NCBI GenBank assembly: GCA_964517765.1 | Contig: CAZFEN010000004.1 | Location: forward strand, 19,299-83,298 | Direction of reading: 5' to 3' | Length of the DNA: 64,000 nt | From: Hydromicrobium sp964517765 | GTDB lineage: Bacteria; Actinomycetota; Humimicrobiia; Humimicrobiales; Humimicrobiaceae | Part shown: positions 36,301-45,043 of the stretch, one piece after another | How the letters are laid out: the number at the start of each line of letters is the position of its first letter | How positions within the stretch are numbered: the first letter of the stretch is position 1 | Position numbers and translations under genes: made by a program | Notes under the pieces: generated by a model | Seen by the model: the letters and a program-made list of their open reading frames with translations, nothing else | Told to the model about the DNA's origin: nothing | Databases searched by the model: none

Positions 36301-36332
36301 AAAAAAGACCCCGCTTGAGGTGGGGTCTTTTT
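36301..36332 (+). terminator. Intrinsic terminator after the RRM gene
   Basis: AAAAAGACCCC and GGGGTCTTTTT form an 11-bp stem around a 9-nt loop, ending in a T-run. It starts 36 nt after the stop codon. Confidence 0.9.
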
Positions 36333-36412
36333 ATATTGAATAATAAGTTTATGTCAAATTATATACAAGAATCTCATAATACCTTAAAACTGCTGCTGAC
36401 ATAATTATTAAA

Positions 36413-36571
36413 CTAGGATTTATTAAATCTATCCGAATTATGTTTCTTACATTCATCGGCATATGGGCAATCCATACAAATACTCTTCTTTTTTGACTGC
36501 CTGATGAAAAATATTATTAAATAACCCAGCGCAGCCAGGCCTATAACTATTATCAAAGGCATTTCCCACAT
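36413..36571 (-). CDS. FeoB-associated Cys-rich membrane protein
   Basis: The minus strand encodes 52 residues from the ATG at 36571. They form a single hydrophobic segment (PLIIVIGLAALGYLIIFFI, residues 5-23), a basic patch RQSKKK, then Cys at 32, 35 and 41 (CMDCPYADEC). This is the pattern of the FeoB-associated Cys-rich membrane protein family. The gene starts 27 nt after feoB ends in the same direction. It is too short for most ORF finders. It may assist FeoB assembly or regulation. Confidence 0.85.
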   Translation of the reverse strand: MWEMPLIIVIGLAALGYLIIFFIRQSKKKSICMDCPYADECKKHNSDRFNKS

Positions 36572-36598
36572 TTATATCACCAATTTTTATATAAAAAT

Positions 36599-38746
36599 TT
36601 ATTTGATAAAAATTCTTCCGATCTGAAAAACCAGAAAAGATACTACCCAGGCAAGCAGTAAGGTATATCCCATCTGGAACAACATCTCTTTTGTCCCTGC
36701 TTCTTTTCTGAATATAGCCATAGCAGCAAGGCAGGGGAAATAAAGCAGAGTAAATAACATGAAGTTATATCCAACCAGAGGAGTATAATGATTATACAGA
36801 GCAGTCTTTAAAGAATCAGGCTGCCTATCTGTCTCCTGTATGCTGTAAAGGGTACCCATAGTGGACACGATTACTTCTTTTGCGGCAATTCCCGAAATAG
36901 TGGCAACTACCATTTTCCAGTCAAAACCAAGCGGCTTGAATACCGGTTCCAGGAAGCGTCCTATTCTTCCTGCCGCCGAATATGCCAGCCTCTCACCTGC
37001 CATTTCTGCCTCTACTGTGGCTATTCCTATATCGTATTCCTGGCCGGTTATTTCACCGGACTGATACAACCGTTCGGTTTCTTCAATCTGACCGGCATAA
37101 TCCTGAGTGTAATTATTTCCAATCATGGGAAAAGTAAAAAGTATCCACATCAGTATAGATATGGCCAGTATTATGGTACCCGCCTTCTTGACATACAACC
37201 AGGCCCTTTCCCAGGTATGGATCAGTATTCCTTTAAGCGTTGGCAACCGGTAAGCCGGAAGTTCCATGACAAAAGGATCAGACTCGCCCCTGAACCTGGT
37301 TGCCCGCAGCACTTTAGCCATAATTACAGCCATTATCACACCTATTAAATAAATTGAGAATATCACATTTCCGGCCACCGCAGGGAAAAATGCTCCGGCA
37401 AAAAGTATATACACAGGAAGTCGAGCGCCACAACTCATAAAAGTATTTATGTGCATGGTAACCAGCCGGTCTTTTTTATTTTCGAGAATCCTGGACCCCA
37501 TATATGCCGGGACCGTACAGCCAAATCCAATAACCAGAGGAATAAAGGATTTTCCATGAAGCCCTATTTTATGCATTATCCTGTCCATAACAAAAGCAGC
37601 TCTTGCCATATAACCCGAATCTTCAAGAACAGCTATGGCAAAAAAAAGCAGTATTATATTAGGGGTAAATGTAATTACTCCTCCCACTCCACCTATAATC
37701 CCGTCAACCAGTAGCGACCTTACGAGACCCTGCGGTACGATATTAGTGACGAGAGCACTTAATTTCTCGAAACCCAATCCCAGCCAGTTTGCAGGATATT
37801 TTCCAAGTGTAAACACAAATTGAAACATAAGCCAGATTACAAAAGCAAATATCGGTATTCCCATTATCCTGTTAGTAAGTATCCGGTCAATCTTTTCGCT
37901 TCTATCTAATTCTGCCAAACCAGTTTCTTTGTATGCTTCCAGAAGAGCTCCTTTTATAAATCCATATCTCGCATCGGCTATTATCACCTCGGGAGGATCT
38001 CTTAGAATACTGGTTATATGATTTACCGAACTCCTGATAGTTTCATCAATTTTAGAGTATTTCGGACCGGACGCTTTTTTTATGGTATCAATTATTTCTT
38101 TGTCCTGTTCAAGTAGTTTTACTGCTATCCACCTCGTATCAAAATTAAAGGTCGGAATTTTTTGTTTTTTTAAAACTGATATGATCCTTACGATTTCATT
38201 TTCTACTTCCTCGCCATATTTTACTTCTACTTTTTTCTCTTTCTTGCTTTTTACCACCATGATTACTGCTTCCAACAACTCTTTACTTCCCAATCCCTTT
38301 GATCCTACCATTTCTATAATAGATACACCTAAAAGTTCCGAAAGCAGATCGATATCGATCTTTTTACCACTTTTTTTTACGATATCTGTCATGTTGAATG
38401 CTAAAATCAGGGGTACTTCAAGTTCAATAAGCTGAGTTGCAAGGTAAAGATTGCGTTCCAGATTGGAGGAATCAACGACATCAATGACTACATCAGGTTT
38501 CTCATTAATAACAAAATTCCTGGCTACAATTTCTTCCATAGAGTATGCAGTAAGACTATAAGTGCCCGGCAGGTCAACTACATTTATTTTGAATTCTTTA
38601 TACTCGACTATACCTGACTTTTTTTCGACAGTAACACCCGGATAGTTACCCACATGCTGCCTTAAGCCGGTTAAATTGTTGAAGATTGTTGTTTTGCCAG
38701 AATTGGGGTTTCCTGAAAGCGCTATGGTTATTTGTCTCGCTGTCAT
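36599..38746 (-). CDS. feoB: Ferrous iron transporter FeoB
   Basis: FeoB imports Fe2+ through the inner membrane. The N-terminal G domain has GNPNSGKTTIFNNLTG (G1, residues 11-26), the switch GNYPGVTVEKK, DLPGTYSL and NMTD. A helical linker follows. The membrane part from about residue 285 includes the Gate motifs GFGCTVPAYMGSR and FMSCGARLPVYILF with their cysteines. Its 715 residues are full length. The start codon overlaps the feoA stop by one base. Confidence 0.96.
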   Translation of the reverse strand: MTARQITIALSGNPNSGKTTIFNNLTGLRQHVGNYPGVTVEKKSGIVEYKEFKINVVDLPGTYSLTAYSMEEIVARNFVINEKPDVVIDVVDSSNLERNLYLATQLIELEVPLILAFNMTDIVKKSGKKIDIDLLSELLGVSIIEMVGSKGLGSKELLEAVIMVVKSKKEKKVEVKYGEEVENEIVRIISVLKKQKIPTFNFDTRWIAVKLLEQDKEIIDTIKKASGPKYSKIDETIRSSVNHITSILRDPPEVIIADARYGFIKGALLEAYKETGLAELDRSEKIDRILTNRIMGIPIFAFVIWLMFQFVFTLGKYPANWLGLGFEKLSALVTNIVPQGLVRSLLVDGIIGGVGGVITFTPNIILLFFAIAVLEDSGYMARAAFVMDRIMHKIGLHGKSFIPLVIGFGCTVPAYMGSRILENKKDRLVTMHINTFMSCGARLPVYILFAGAFFPAVAGNVIFSIYLIGVIMAVIMAKVLRATRFRGESDPFVMELPAYRLPTLKGILIHTWERAWLYVKKAGTIILAISILMWILFTFPMIGNNYTQDYAGQIEETERLYQSGEITGQEYDIGIATVEAEMAGERLAYSAAGRIGRFLEPVFKPLGFDWKMVVATISGIAAKEVIVSTMGTLYSIQETDRQPDSLKTALYNHYTPLVGYNFMLFTLLYFPCLAAMAIFRKEAGTKEMLFQMGYTLLLAWVVSFLVFQIGRIFIK

Positions 38747-39036
38747 TAAATCTCCCTGATTTGAATCTTTTCAGCCATTCCTCTTCCTATAGCGAATTTT
38801 GTACCTTTAACCATAACGCATAACGGTCCTCCTCTGGAGGCACCGGAAACATAAAAGACTTCACCGGGGATAAATCCCATGGCGCAAAGCCTGGAATTAA
38901 GCCTGCATCCACTGTCAATTCTTGCTATTTTATATTTTTTGCCCGGCGCAGCTTCAGCCATACTGAAAATATCCTCAGCTCTGTAATGCTCTCTATTTGC
39001 TTTTCTTCCTCTGAATTGTAAACCCCATCTTCTCAT
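38746..39036 (-). CDS. feoA: Ferrous iron transport protein FeoA
   Basis: FeoA is a small SH3-like cytoplasmic partner of FeoB. MAEAAPGKKYKIARID, LNSRLCAMGFIPGE and KGTKFAIGRGMAEKI form the domain (residues about 26-96). The annotated start has a GAGG site 8 nt upstream. An internal ATG at 38961 would give a protein closer to the usual 75 residues and also has a GAGG upstream, so the start is open. Confidence 0.9.
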   Translation of the reverse strand: MRRWGLQFRGRKANREHYRAEDIFSMAEAAPGKKYKIARIDSGCRLNSRLCAMGFIPGEVFYVSGASRGGPLCVMVKGTKFAIGRGMAEKIQIREI

Positions 39037-39059
39037 TTTATTAGCCTCATTAATAAATA

Positions 39060-39078
39060 TTAGATAAGTCTAACATTA
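39060..39078 (-). promoter_or_regulatory. DtxR/IdeR-like operator at the feo promoter
   Basis: The plus strand reads TTAGATAAGTCTAACATTA, close to the known DtxR/IdeR box pattern TTAGGTTAGGCTAACCTAA. The inner inverted repeat TTAGA/TCTAA is perfect. The site overlaps the -10 hexamer of the feo promoter. Confidence 0.7.
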
Positions 39079-39101
39079 ATAGGTCTGTATAAATTTGTCA
39101 A
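39073..39101 (-). promoter_or_regulatory. Promoter of feoAB
   Basis: On the minus strand TTGACA (39096-39101) and TAATGT (39073-39078) are 17 nt apart. Transcription would start inside the DtxR-like box, so repressor binding should block the polymerase directly. Confidence 0.65.
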
Positions 39102-39157
39102 GAAATATTTTTAAAGTAAGCAATAAAAATGAAGAATTGTAGTGAAGCTTGAAGTCT

Positions 39158-39628
39158 CTATTTCTTTATCTTTTTTTTGCAACTCTCAGGATATATCTCA
39201 TATTTAGCATAGTAATTAAAATTTTTTAACCACTGAGGATAACCATCCGGACAGGTATCTACAAACCTGCTAAACTTTATAATTTTATCCATAGCTTCTT
39301 TACTTATATAATGTTCAATATTGCAGGCATCCTTTTTTGAAACTCTGTCGCTTACTCCCAGGATTTCGTTTAAGAATTTATATACGTTTTCATGTTTATC
39401 ATTTACTATTTTTGCCAGTTTATGACCCTCGTCAGTTAACTCCAGGTATCCGTATTTTTCATGTATTACCAGTCCTTTTTTACTGAGTTTACCTATTGCG
39501 TCAACTACCGATGGCGTTTTTACATCTAAAAATTTGGCAACTTCCTTTACCCTGATGACTTTATTGGTAAGACTCAAGACATATATGGCCTCAATATAAT
39601 CTTCCATGCTCTGACTTAGCTTTTTCAT
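39158..39628 (-). CDS. Metal-dependent transcriptional regulator of the DtxR/MntR family
   Basis: The N-terminal winged helix is MEDYIEAIYVL, VRVKEVAKFLDVKTPSVVDAIGKL and LVIHEKYGYLELTDEG. The metal-binding dimerisation part follows with KHENVYKFLNEILGV, CNIEHYIS (Cys and His ligands) and FVDTCPDG. Its 156 residues indicate a form without the SH3-like third domain. Position next to feoAB and boxes on both promoters argue for an iron sensor, although manganese sensing is possible. Confidence 0.9.
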   Translation of the reverse strand: MKKLSQSMEDYIEAIYVLSLTNKVIRVKEVAKFLDVKTPSVVDAIGKLSKKGLVIHEKYGYLELTDEGHKLAKIVNDKHENVYKFLNEILGVSDRVSKKDACNIEHYISKEAMDKIIKFSRFVDTCPDGYPQWLKNFNYYAKYEIYPESCKKKIKK

Positions 39629-39658
39629 ATCTTTCCGGTTTCCTGTTTATCTAAATAT

Positions 39659-39678
39659 GTTAGTTCTATCTAACTATA
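39659..39678 (-). promoter_or_regulatory. DtxR-like operator at the regulator's own promoter
   Basis: The perfect inverted repeat GTTAG/CTAAC (39659-39663 and 39670-39674) lies at the same distance from the -10 element as the box of the feo promoter. This suggests autoregulation. Confidence 0.65.
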
Positions 39679-39701
39679 CTCATAAATAAAGTCTTTGTCA
39701 A
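39673..39701 (-). promoter_or_regulatory. Promoter of the DtxR-family regulator gene
   Basis: On the minus strand TTGACA (39696-39701) and TATAGT (39673-39678) are 17 nt apart, about 45 nt upstream of the start codon. Confidence 0.7.
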
Positions 39702-39737
39702 ATTTCAAATGACTGGTTTATTTTGCAAGTATTAAAA

Positions 39738-40745
39738 TTAGACCACTACCCTGTTTCTGCCTTCATCCTTCGCTTTATACAGGGCATCATCTGCATATTT
39801 TATCAGATAGTCCATTTTTGTGGCATCGAAAGGAAAATTGGATACTCCTAAGCTTATAGTGATATTGCCCTGTGGTTTTACTTTTTCCTCCCCCTCAAAC
39901 TTACATTTGTCCACAACCTCGCGTAATCTCTCTGCAAAAATCCTGGCACTTTGTTTATTGGTTTCACTGCAAATTACGGAAAATTCTTCCCCTCCATAGC
40001 GGTACACCCTATCAGTAGTTCTTTTATTCTCAATAAGGACCCTGCCCATCTTCCTCAGGATCATGTCCCCCATCTGATGACCATGAAAATCATTATAATT
40101 TTTAAAATAATCAATATCTATCATTAGAAGAGATAAACTTTTCACATATCTTATGGCTTCATTTAGAGTATCTTTTAAATCCATATCAAATTTTCTTCTA
40201 TTGTATACTCCGGTTAACTCGTCTATTATCGTCAATTTTTTTATTTGCTCGTAATTTAATGCCCTTTCTATTGCAATAGAGATTTCATGGGCCAGTATAT
40301 TCAAAAAATATTCGTGTTTACTGGAGAATGCATTTGTTTTTATCGAATCGATATAAATGATCCCTCTTACTTCGTTTTTTACTATGATAGGAATACATAT
40401 CATAGAAGTTGTTTTTTCACCTTTTGGAATGCTATATTTAAAATTGGAATTTTCGATATTTCCAATGAAAAGTTTATTTTTTGTGGATAATATATATTTT
40501 ATAAGGGGCATCTCCCGGCTGAACTCTACTTCTCTGATACTTTTTCCGAATCCGATCTCGCTCTGCAGCCTTACTCCTTTTTCGTCTATGAGAATTATGG
40601 CACACCCATTACAATTGATAACCTTGAAAACCTTGTCTACAATCAGATCGCAGACTTTCTCCAGTTCCAGCTCGGATCCGATAGTACTGGCAATTCCAAA
40701 GATAGCCTTTAGAATTTTTAAATCAATACTCTCTTTGCTTTCCAT
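39738..40745 (-). CDS. Diguanylate cyclase with N-terminal GAF sensor domain
   Basis: Residues about 20-165 form a GAF domain. The GGDEF domain (about 172-335) begins with IDELTGVYNRRKFD and contains the active-site motif RYGGEEF. Five residues before GGEEF is RTTD, the RxxD inhibitory site, so c-di-GMP feedback inhibition should be intact. No transmembrane segment is seen; the protein is soluble. A Cys pair in the GAF domain (CNGC, near residues 46-49) could take part in ligand or redox sensing. Confidence 0.92.
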   Translation of the reverse strand: MESKESIDLKILKAIFGIASTIGSELELEKVCDLIVDKVFKVINCNGCAIILIDEKGVRLQSEIGFGKSIREVEFSREMPLIKYILSTKNKLFIGNIENSNFKYSIPKGEKTTSMICIPIIVKNEVRGIIYIDSIKTNAFSSKHEYFLNILAHEISIAIERALNYEQIKKLTIIDELTGVYNRRKFDMDLKDTLNEAIRYVKSLSLLMIDIDYFKNYNDFHGHQMGDMILRKMGRVLIENKRTTDRVYRYGGEEFSVICSETNKQSARIFAERLREVVDKCKFEGEEKVKPQGNITISLGVSNFPFDATKMDYLIKYADDALYKAKDEGRNRVVV

Positions 40746-40920
40746 TATTAATTTAAAATTTGAAATACTCCTATATTTTCAAATATTATAAAAATTCTAA
40801 AATAGCCAGATTCCCATAGATTTAGGATTTCTTCTTTATCTGCCCGGTATTTGTATTTAGTACTATTATATATTAAAGAAAAGAAAACCTGTATAAATTA
40901 TAACCAATATTTAATAAATA

Positions 40921-40976
40921 TATAATACGAGATGGAGAATTTTCTAACAAATTTATAATACGATATGGAGTATTTT
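40921..40976. repeat. Two near-identical 23-bp direct repeats
   Basis: The copies at 40921-40943 and 40954-40976 differ at 2 of 23 positions and are spaced 33 bp start to start. Each begins TATAATACGA and contains ATGGAG. They lie between the idh stop and the promoter region of the diguanylate cyclase gene. Confidence 0.8.
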
Positions 40977-40990
40977 TGAATAATTAATGA

Positions 40991-42082
40991 TTAAGCGGAG
41001 TCTCTTTTTATTTTCTCAACTACAGCGTCTGCAAACTCTCTGGTGCCAACAGCAGTGGGGTCATCTCTTCGGGATTTCAAATCATATGTTACAAATTTTC
41101 CTTCTCTGATAATTTCTGCAACAGACGATTCCAGCAAATCGGCATATTTTTCTTCTCCAATGTGCCTTAACATCATCACTGCCGAAAGCATCATTGCAGT
41201 AGGATTCACCTTATTCAAGCCTTTATACTTTGGGGCGCTGCCATGAGTGGGTTCAAACAATGCAATATCTTCACCAATATTTCCGCCCGGAGCCACGCCC
41301 AATCCCCCCACCAGTCCCGCGGCAAGATCAGAAATTATGTCTCCATATAAATTTGGTAGAACCAGGACATCATAAAGCTCGGGTTTCTGTACCAGCTGCA
41401 TACACATATTGTCCACAATTCTATCTTCCGATTCTATGTCACTATACTCCGATGCAACCTTCCTGAAGACCTCCAGAAATAAGCCATCTGAGTATTTCAT
41501 TATATTTGCCTTATGCACCCCAGTAACCTTTTTTCTATTATTTTTCCTTGCATATTCAAAAGCAAATCTGATTATATTTTCAGAACCCGTTACCGAGATT
41601 GGCTTAATGCTTATCCCGCTATCGCTTCTCACCAGAACGTCTTTTTTCTCTTTTATAAAATCGATAAGCTCCTCTGTATCTTTGCCACCTTTCTCAAACT
41701 CTATTCCTGCATATAAATCCTCTGTATTTTCTCTTATTATGACAAGATCGATATTGCTATATCTGCTTTTTACTCCCTCGTAACTCTTACACGGTCTGAC
41801 ACAGGCATAAAGGTCAAATAATTTTCTCATGGCGACATTTACACTTCTGAATCCAGTCCCAACCGGTGTAGTAATGGGACCTTTTATCCCTATTTTATTT
41901 TTCTTTAGTGATTCAATAACCCTGTCGGGGAGAACCGTCCCTTCCTTCTCGTAAACTTCAGCACCGGCATTTACGATATCCCATTTGATATCCACTCCGG
42001 TTGCTTCCACTGCCTTAACCGTTGCCTCACTGATCTCCGGTCCGGTACCATCCCCCGGTATTAAAGTTATTATATGTTTCAT
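40991..42082 (-). CDS. NAD-type isocitrate/homoisocitrate dehydrogenase family protein
   Basis: The enzyme oxidatively decarboxylates a 2-hydroxy-tricarboxylate. LIPGDGTGPEI (residues 7-17), GPITTPVGTGFRSVNVAMRK with the IDH-type S-x-N, and IIRENTEDLYAGIE point to NAD-dependent isocitrate dehydrogenase over 3-isopropylmalate dehydrogenase. The metal Asp lies in LPNLYGDIISDLAAGLVGG and the cofactor segment is EPTHGSAPKY. It is 363 residues. It is last in the operon after two synthases and a split aconitase, and its start codon overlaps the end of the leuD-like gene by 4 nt. Confidence 0.88.
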   Translation of the reverse strand: MKHIITLIPGDGTGPEISEATVKAVEATGVDIKWDIVNAGAEVYEKEGTVLPDRVIESLKKNKIGIKGPITTPVGTGFRSVNVAMRKLFDLYACVRPCKSYEGVKSRYSNIDLVIIRENTEDLYAGIEFEKGGKDTEELIDFIKEKKDVLVRSDSGISIKPISVTGSENIIRFAFEYARKNNRKKVTGVHKANIMKYSDGLFLEVFRKVASEYSDIESEDRIVDNMCMQLVQKPELYDVLVLPNLYGDIISDLAAGLVGGLGVAPGGNIGEDIALFEPTHGSAPKYKGLNKVNPTAMMLSAVMMLRHIGEEKYADLLESSVAEIIREGKFVTYDLKSRRDDPTAVGTREFADAVVEKIKRDSA

Positions 42083-42600
42083 AGATTGAATCCCTTATTC
42101 TTAGTAATATGATTGACAAGTCCGCCGTCATCTAAAATTTTTATCATCACTTCCGGCAGAGGACTGAACTGCAACTTCAAATTTTTAGTTTTATTATCTA
42201 TTGTTCCTTTTTTTAAATCGATTTCCAATATATCTCCTTCGTCGATTTTATCGGTGTCGCAAATCAGGGCAGGAAGTCCCACATTAATACTGTTCCTGAA
42301 AAATATACGGGCAAAGGACTTTGCCAGAACCGCTCCGACACCGGCCATCTTCATGATAAGCGGTGCATGTTCCCTGCTTGATCCCAGACCAAAGTTCCTG
42401 CCTCCAACAACAAAATCCCCTGGTTTTACTTTTCCGGCAAATTCCGGATCAGCATCTTCCAGGACATGTTTTGCCAGCTCGGGCAAATCGGACCGAAGGT
42501 GAAATAATCTCCCCGGAGCAATAAGATCGGTAGAGATATCATCACCAAATTTAAAACTTCTTCCTACCAGAATCTCAGAGTTTTTCTTAGCTTCGGACAT
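42079..42600 (-). CDS. Aconitase-superfamily small subunit (LeuD/HacB type)
   Basis: This swivel-domain subunit pairs with the large subunit upstream. STDLIAPGRLFHLRSD contains the substrate-recognition loop, with an Arg, as in homoaconitase-like members. FVVGGRNFGLGSSREHAPLIMK is the conserved core. I start it at the ATG at 42600, which overlaps the large-subunit stop (TAATG). The frame is open to 42672 but that part lies inside the upstream gene. It has 173 residues, normal for the family. Confidence 0.9.
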   Translation of the reverse strand: MSEAKKNSEILVGRSFKFGDDISTDLIAPGRLFHLRSDLPELAKHVLEDADPEFAGKVKPGDFVVGGRNFGLGSSREHAPLIMKMAGVGAVLAKSFARIFFRNSINVGLPALICDTDKIDEGDILEIDLKKGTIDNKTKNLKLQFSPLPEVMIKILDDGGLVNHITKNKGFNL

Positions 42601-43856
42601 TATAATAAAACCTCCCTTGGATCGGCTATATAACCCCTGATTGCACTCCATGCCGCAGTAGCAGGGGAACAAAGATAAATGAATGAGTTGGAATTCCCCA
42701 TTCTCCCCTTAAAATTCCTGTTCTGTGTCGAAAGACATACCTCTCCATCGCCAGGTATTCCCTGGTGTATTCCAACACAGGGACCGCATCCCGGAGACTC
42801 GACAATCGCACCGCTGTCCACAAACGTTTCCAGGATTCCTGTTTTTAAAGCTTCAAGATATATATCTTTTGAAGCCGGAACCACGATTAATCTTACTCCT
42901 CCGGCCACCTTCTTCCCCTTAAGTATATCTGCAGCTATCTTTAAATCACTCAGTCTTCCATTGGTGCAGGTTCCTATAAATACCTGATTGACCATGATTT
43001 TTTCCAGATTACTTACCGGTAATGCATTATCCACGGTATGAGGCTGGGAAACCATTGGTTCTATAACCGAGCAGTCGATATCTATTACTTCCTCATATTT
43101 TGCTCCTTTATCCGCAGACACTTCCCTGAAGCAGTCCTCCCTCCCCTGGCTTTTAAGATATTCTTTTGTAATGCTGTCTGATGGGAATATACCCGTTTTT
43201 GCTCCGGCTTCTACTGCCATATTTGATATGGTAAATCTTTCATCCATGCTTAATATGCTCCCAACTTCTCCTCCGAATTCCAGAGCCTTATAAGTTGCAC
43301 CATCCGAAGTGATTTTCCCGATCAAGTAAATGACCAAGTCTTTTGCAAATACTCCTTTATTGATTCTCCTACCAAAATTTACTTTTATAGTTGCCGGAAC
43401 CATCATCCAGGTGCTGGCAAGAGCATAACCAACAGCAATATCCGTTGAGCCCATTCCTGTGGCAAATGCTCCCAGCGCTCCCGAGGTACATGTATGTGAA
43501 TCCCCACCCAAAACGATATCACCGGGACATGTATATGATTCCGCTAAAATCTGATGGCAGACTCCTTTCCCTGCATCACTTATTATCGCTCCTGTTTGAG
43601 CTGCAAATTCTCTTAAAACAATATGTGAATTGGATAGTTCTTTCCTCGGACTGGGCGAGGCATGATCAATAAAAAATATTGATTTTTCCGGATTCTTTAT
43701 CCTGTTAAAACCCATTTTCCTGACATGGCTGACTGCCAGTGGTCCGGTCCCATCCTGAGACATGACCAGATCGACATTCACTATCGCAATATCACCGGCT
43801 TTAAGTTCTCTCCCGGCATGTTTACTTATTATTTTTTCAGAAATCGTTTTATCCAA
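42600..43856 (-). CDS. Aconitase-superfamily large subunit (LeuC/HacA type)
   Basis: This is the [4Fe-4S] catalytic subunit of the split isopropylmalate isomerase/homoaconitase/aconitase family. The three cluster ligands are visible as Cys297 (IGTCTNGRL) and Cys357/Cys360 (SPGCGPCVG). GGDSHTCTSGALGAFATGMG carries conserved active-site residues. It is 418 residues, full length. The family isomerises isopropylmalate, citrate or homocitrate; context here favours citrate or homocitrate because the neighbours are synthases of that group and an IDH-like enzyme. Confidence 0.9.
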   Translation of the reverse strand: MDKTISEKIISKHAGRELKAGDIAIVNVDLVMSQDGTGPLAVSHVRKMGFNRIKNPEKSIFFIDHASPSPRKELSNSHIVLREFAAQTGAIISDAGKGVCHQILAESYTCPGDIVLGGDSHTCTSGALGAFATGMGSTDIAVGYALASTWMMVPATIKVNFGRRINKGVFAKDLVIYLIGKITSDGATYKALEFGGEVGSILSMDERFTISNMAVEAGAKTGIFPSDSITKEYLKSQGREDCFREVSADKGAKYEEVIDIDCSVIEPMVSQPHTVDNALPVSNLEKIMVNQVFIGTCTNGRLSDLKIAADILKGKKVAGGVRLIVVPASKDIYLEALKTGILETFVDSGAIVESPGCGPCVGIHQGIPGDGEVCLSTQNRNFKGRMGNSNSFIYLCSPATAAWSAIRGYIADPREVLL

Positions 43857-43882
43857 AAATTACCTCCGTTCTAACCCTCAAC

Positions 43883-45043
43883 TTACTGTTCTTTCCTGCT
43901 TTTATTCTTCTTTGTATATTCATTATAGATATACATAAGCTCTTTATCAAAAAGGGGCCTTTTAAGATCTATAGACATGGCCCTGGCAAGAGCAAGTATT
44001 TCATTCGCCTGTTTATCGGTAAGCTCTATATCGAATTCTTTGAATTTATGAAGAATAGTATGAGATCCCGAATGTTTCCCAACAACCAGCTGCCTGGTCA
44101 AACCTACTTCGCTGGGATTGAACACTTCGTAATTTTTCGGATTTTTAAGTACACCATCTGCATGAATTCCGGATTCATGAGCAAACACATTGGTTCCCAC
44201 AATAGCTTTCCAGACAGGGATAGCTCTTGCTGATGCTCTGGCCACGTATTCGGCAACTTCCCTGAATTTCGATGTCTCTATGCCCAGTTCTATATTCTCA
44301 AGATATCTAAGGGCCATAACGATTTCTTCCATAGCAGCATTTCCGGTTCCTTCTCCCAGTCCGCCCACACTGACTACAAGGCTTGCTGCTCCGCCTCTTA
44401 TTGCCGCCAGCCCATTGGCAGTTGCCATTCCAAAATCATTATGATTATAGACCTCAAGAGGAAAACTCGTAGCGTTTGAAATGGTACTGATATACAAAAA
44501 AGTCCTGAAGGGATCAAATTTGCTTACAGTATCACAAATTCTGAATCTATATGCGCCTTTTTTCTTTGCAATTGAAATCAACTTTAATAGAAATCCGAGA
44601 TCGGTGCGGGTAGCATCTTCGGCGCTTACAATAAAATTCAGGTTATTCTGTCTGGCAACTCTTATGGTTTCTTTCAATTTATTTATGACCCATGTTTTAT
44701 TTTTCTTATATTTCTCCTTAAGATGGATATCAGAAGTAGAAATATTTATTATGACATTTTCAGCATCGCACTGAACGGCATATTCTATATTTTCCGGTTC
44801 GGCCTCGCAATAGACAAATAGTTTTGAATTAAAGTTGTCCTTTACTATCTCCTTGATTATTTCCCTTTCGGCAGCACCGAGCGAAGGAGTTCCTATCTCG
44901 ATCTCAGGGATGCCTATCTCATCAAGCATTTTAGCTATTCTTATTTTCTCATGTTTGGAAAAAACCACTCCGGCTGTCTGCTCGCCATTCCTTAAAGTAG
45001 TATCAATAATATTTATATATCTTTTACTTTTTGTTATTGCCAT
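43883..45043 (-). CDS. Homocitrate/Re-citrate synthase family protein, paralogue B with degenerate metal site
   Basis: This TIM-barrel synthase-family protein (386 residues) retains Arg18 but has TTLRNGEQ, with Asn19 in place of the metal-ligand Asp or Glu. It has EVYNHNDFG, with Tyr199 where the first His of HxH is expected, and GGLGEGTGN for NGxGERxGN. In contrast its C-terminal lid is canonical: FAHESGIHADG (289-297) and VGKHSG (321-326). The upstream paralogue shows the reverse pattern. It overlaps that paralogue by 20 nt, with its own GGAAGG ribosome binding site. Confidence 0.88.
   Translation of the reverse strand: MAITKSKRYINIIDTTLRNGEQTAGVVFSKHEKIRIAKMLDEIGIPEIEIGTPSLGAAEREIIKEIVKDNFNSKLFVYCEAEPENIEYAVQCDAENVIINISTSDIHLKEKYKKNKTWVINKLKETIRVARQNNLNFIVSAEDATRTDLGFLLKLISIAKKKGAYRFRICDTVSKFDPFRTFLYISTISNATSFPLEVYNHNDFGMATANGLAAIRGGAASLVVSVGGLGEGTGNAAMEEIVMALRYLENIELGIETSKFREVAEYVARASARAIPVWKAIVGTNVFAHESGIHADGVLKNPKNYEVFNPSEVGLTRQLVVGKHSGSHTILHKFKEFDIELTDKQANEILALARAMSIDLKRPLFDKELMYIYNEYTKKNKSRKEQ

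Noticed and set aside
42601..42672. N-terminal extension of the leuD-like frame
   Set aside because: It lies inside the large-subunit gene; the ATG at 42600 overlaps that gene's stop and gives a normal small subunit.
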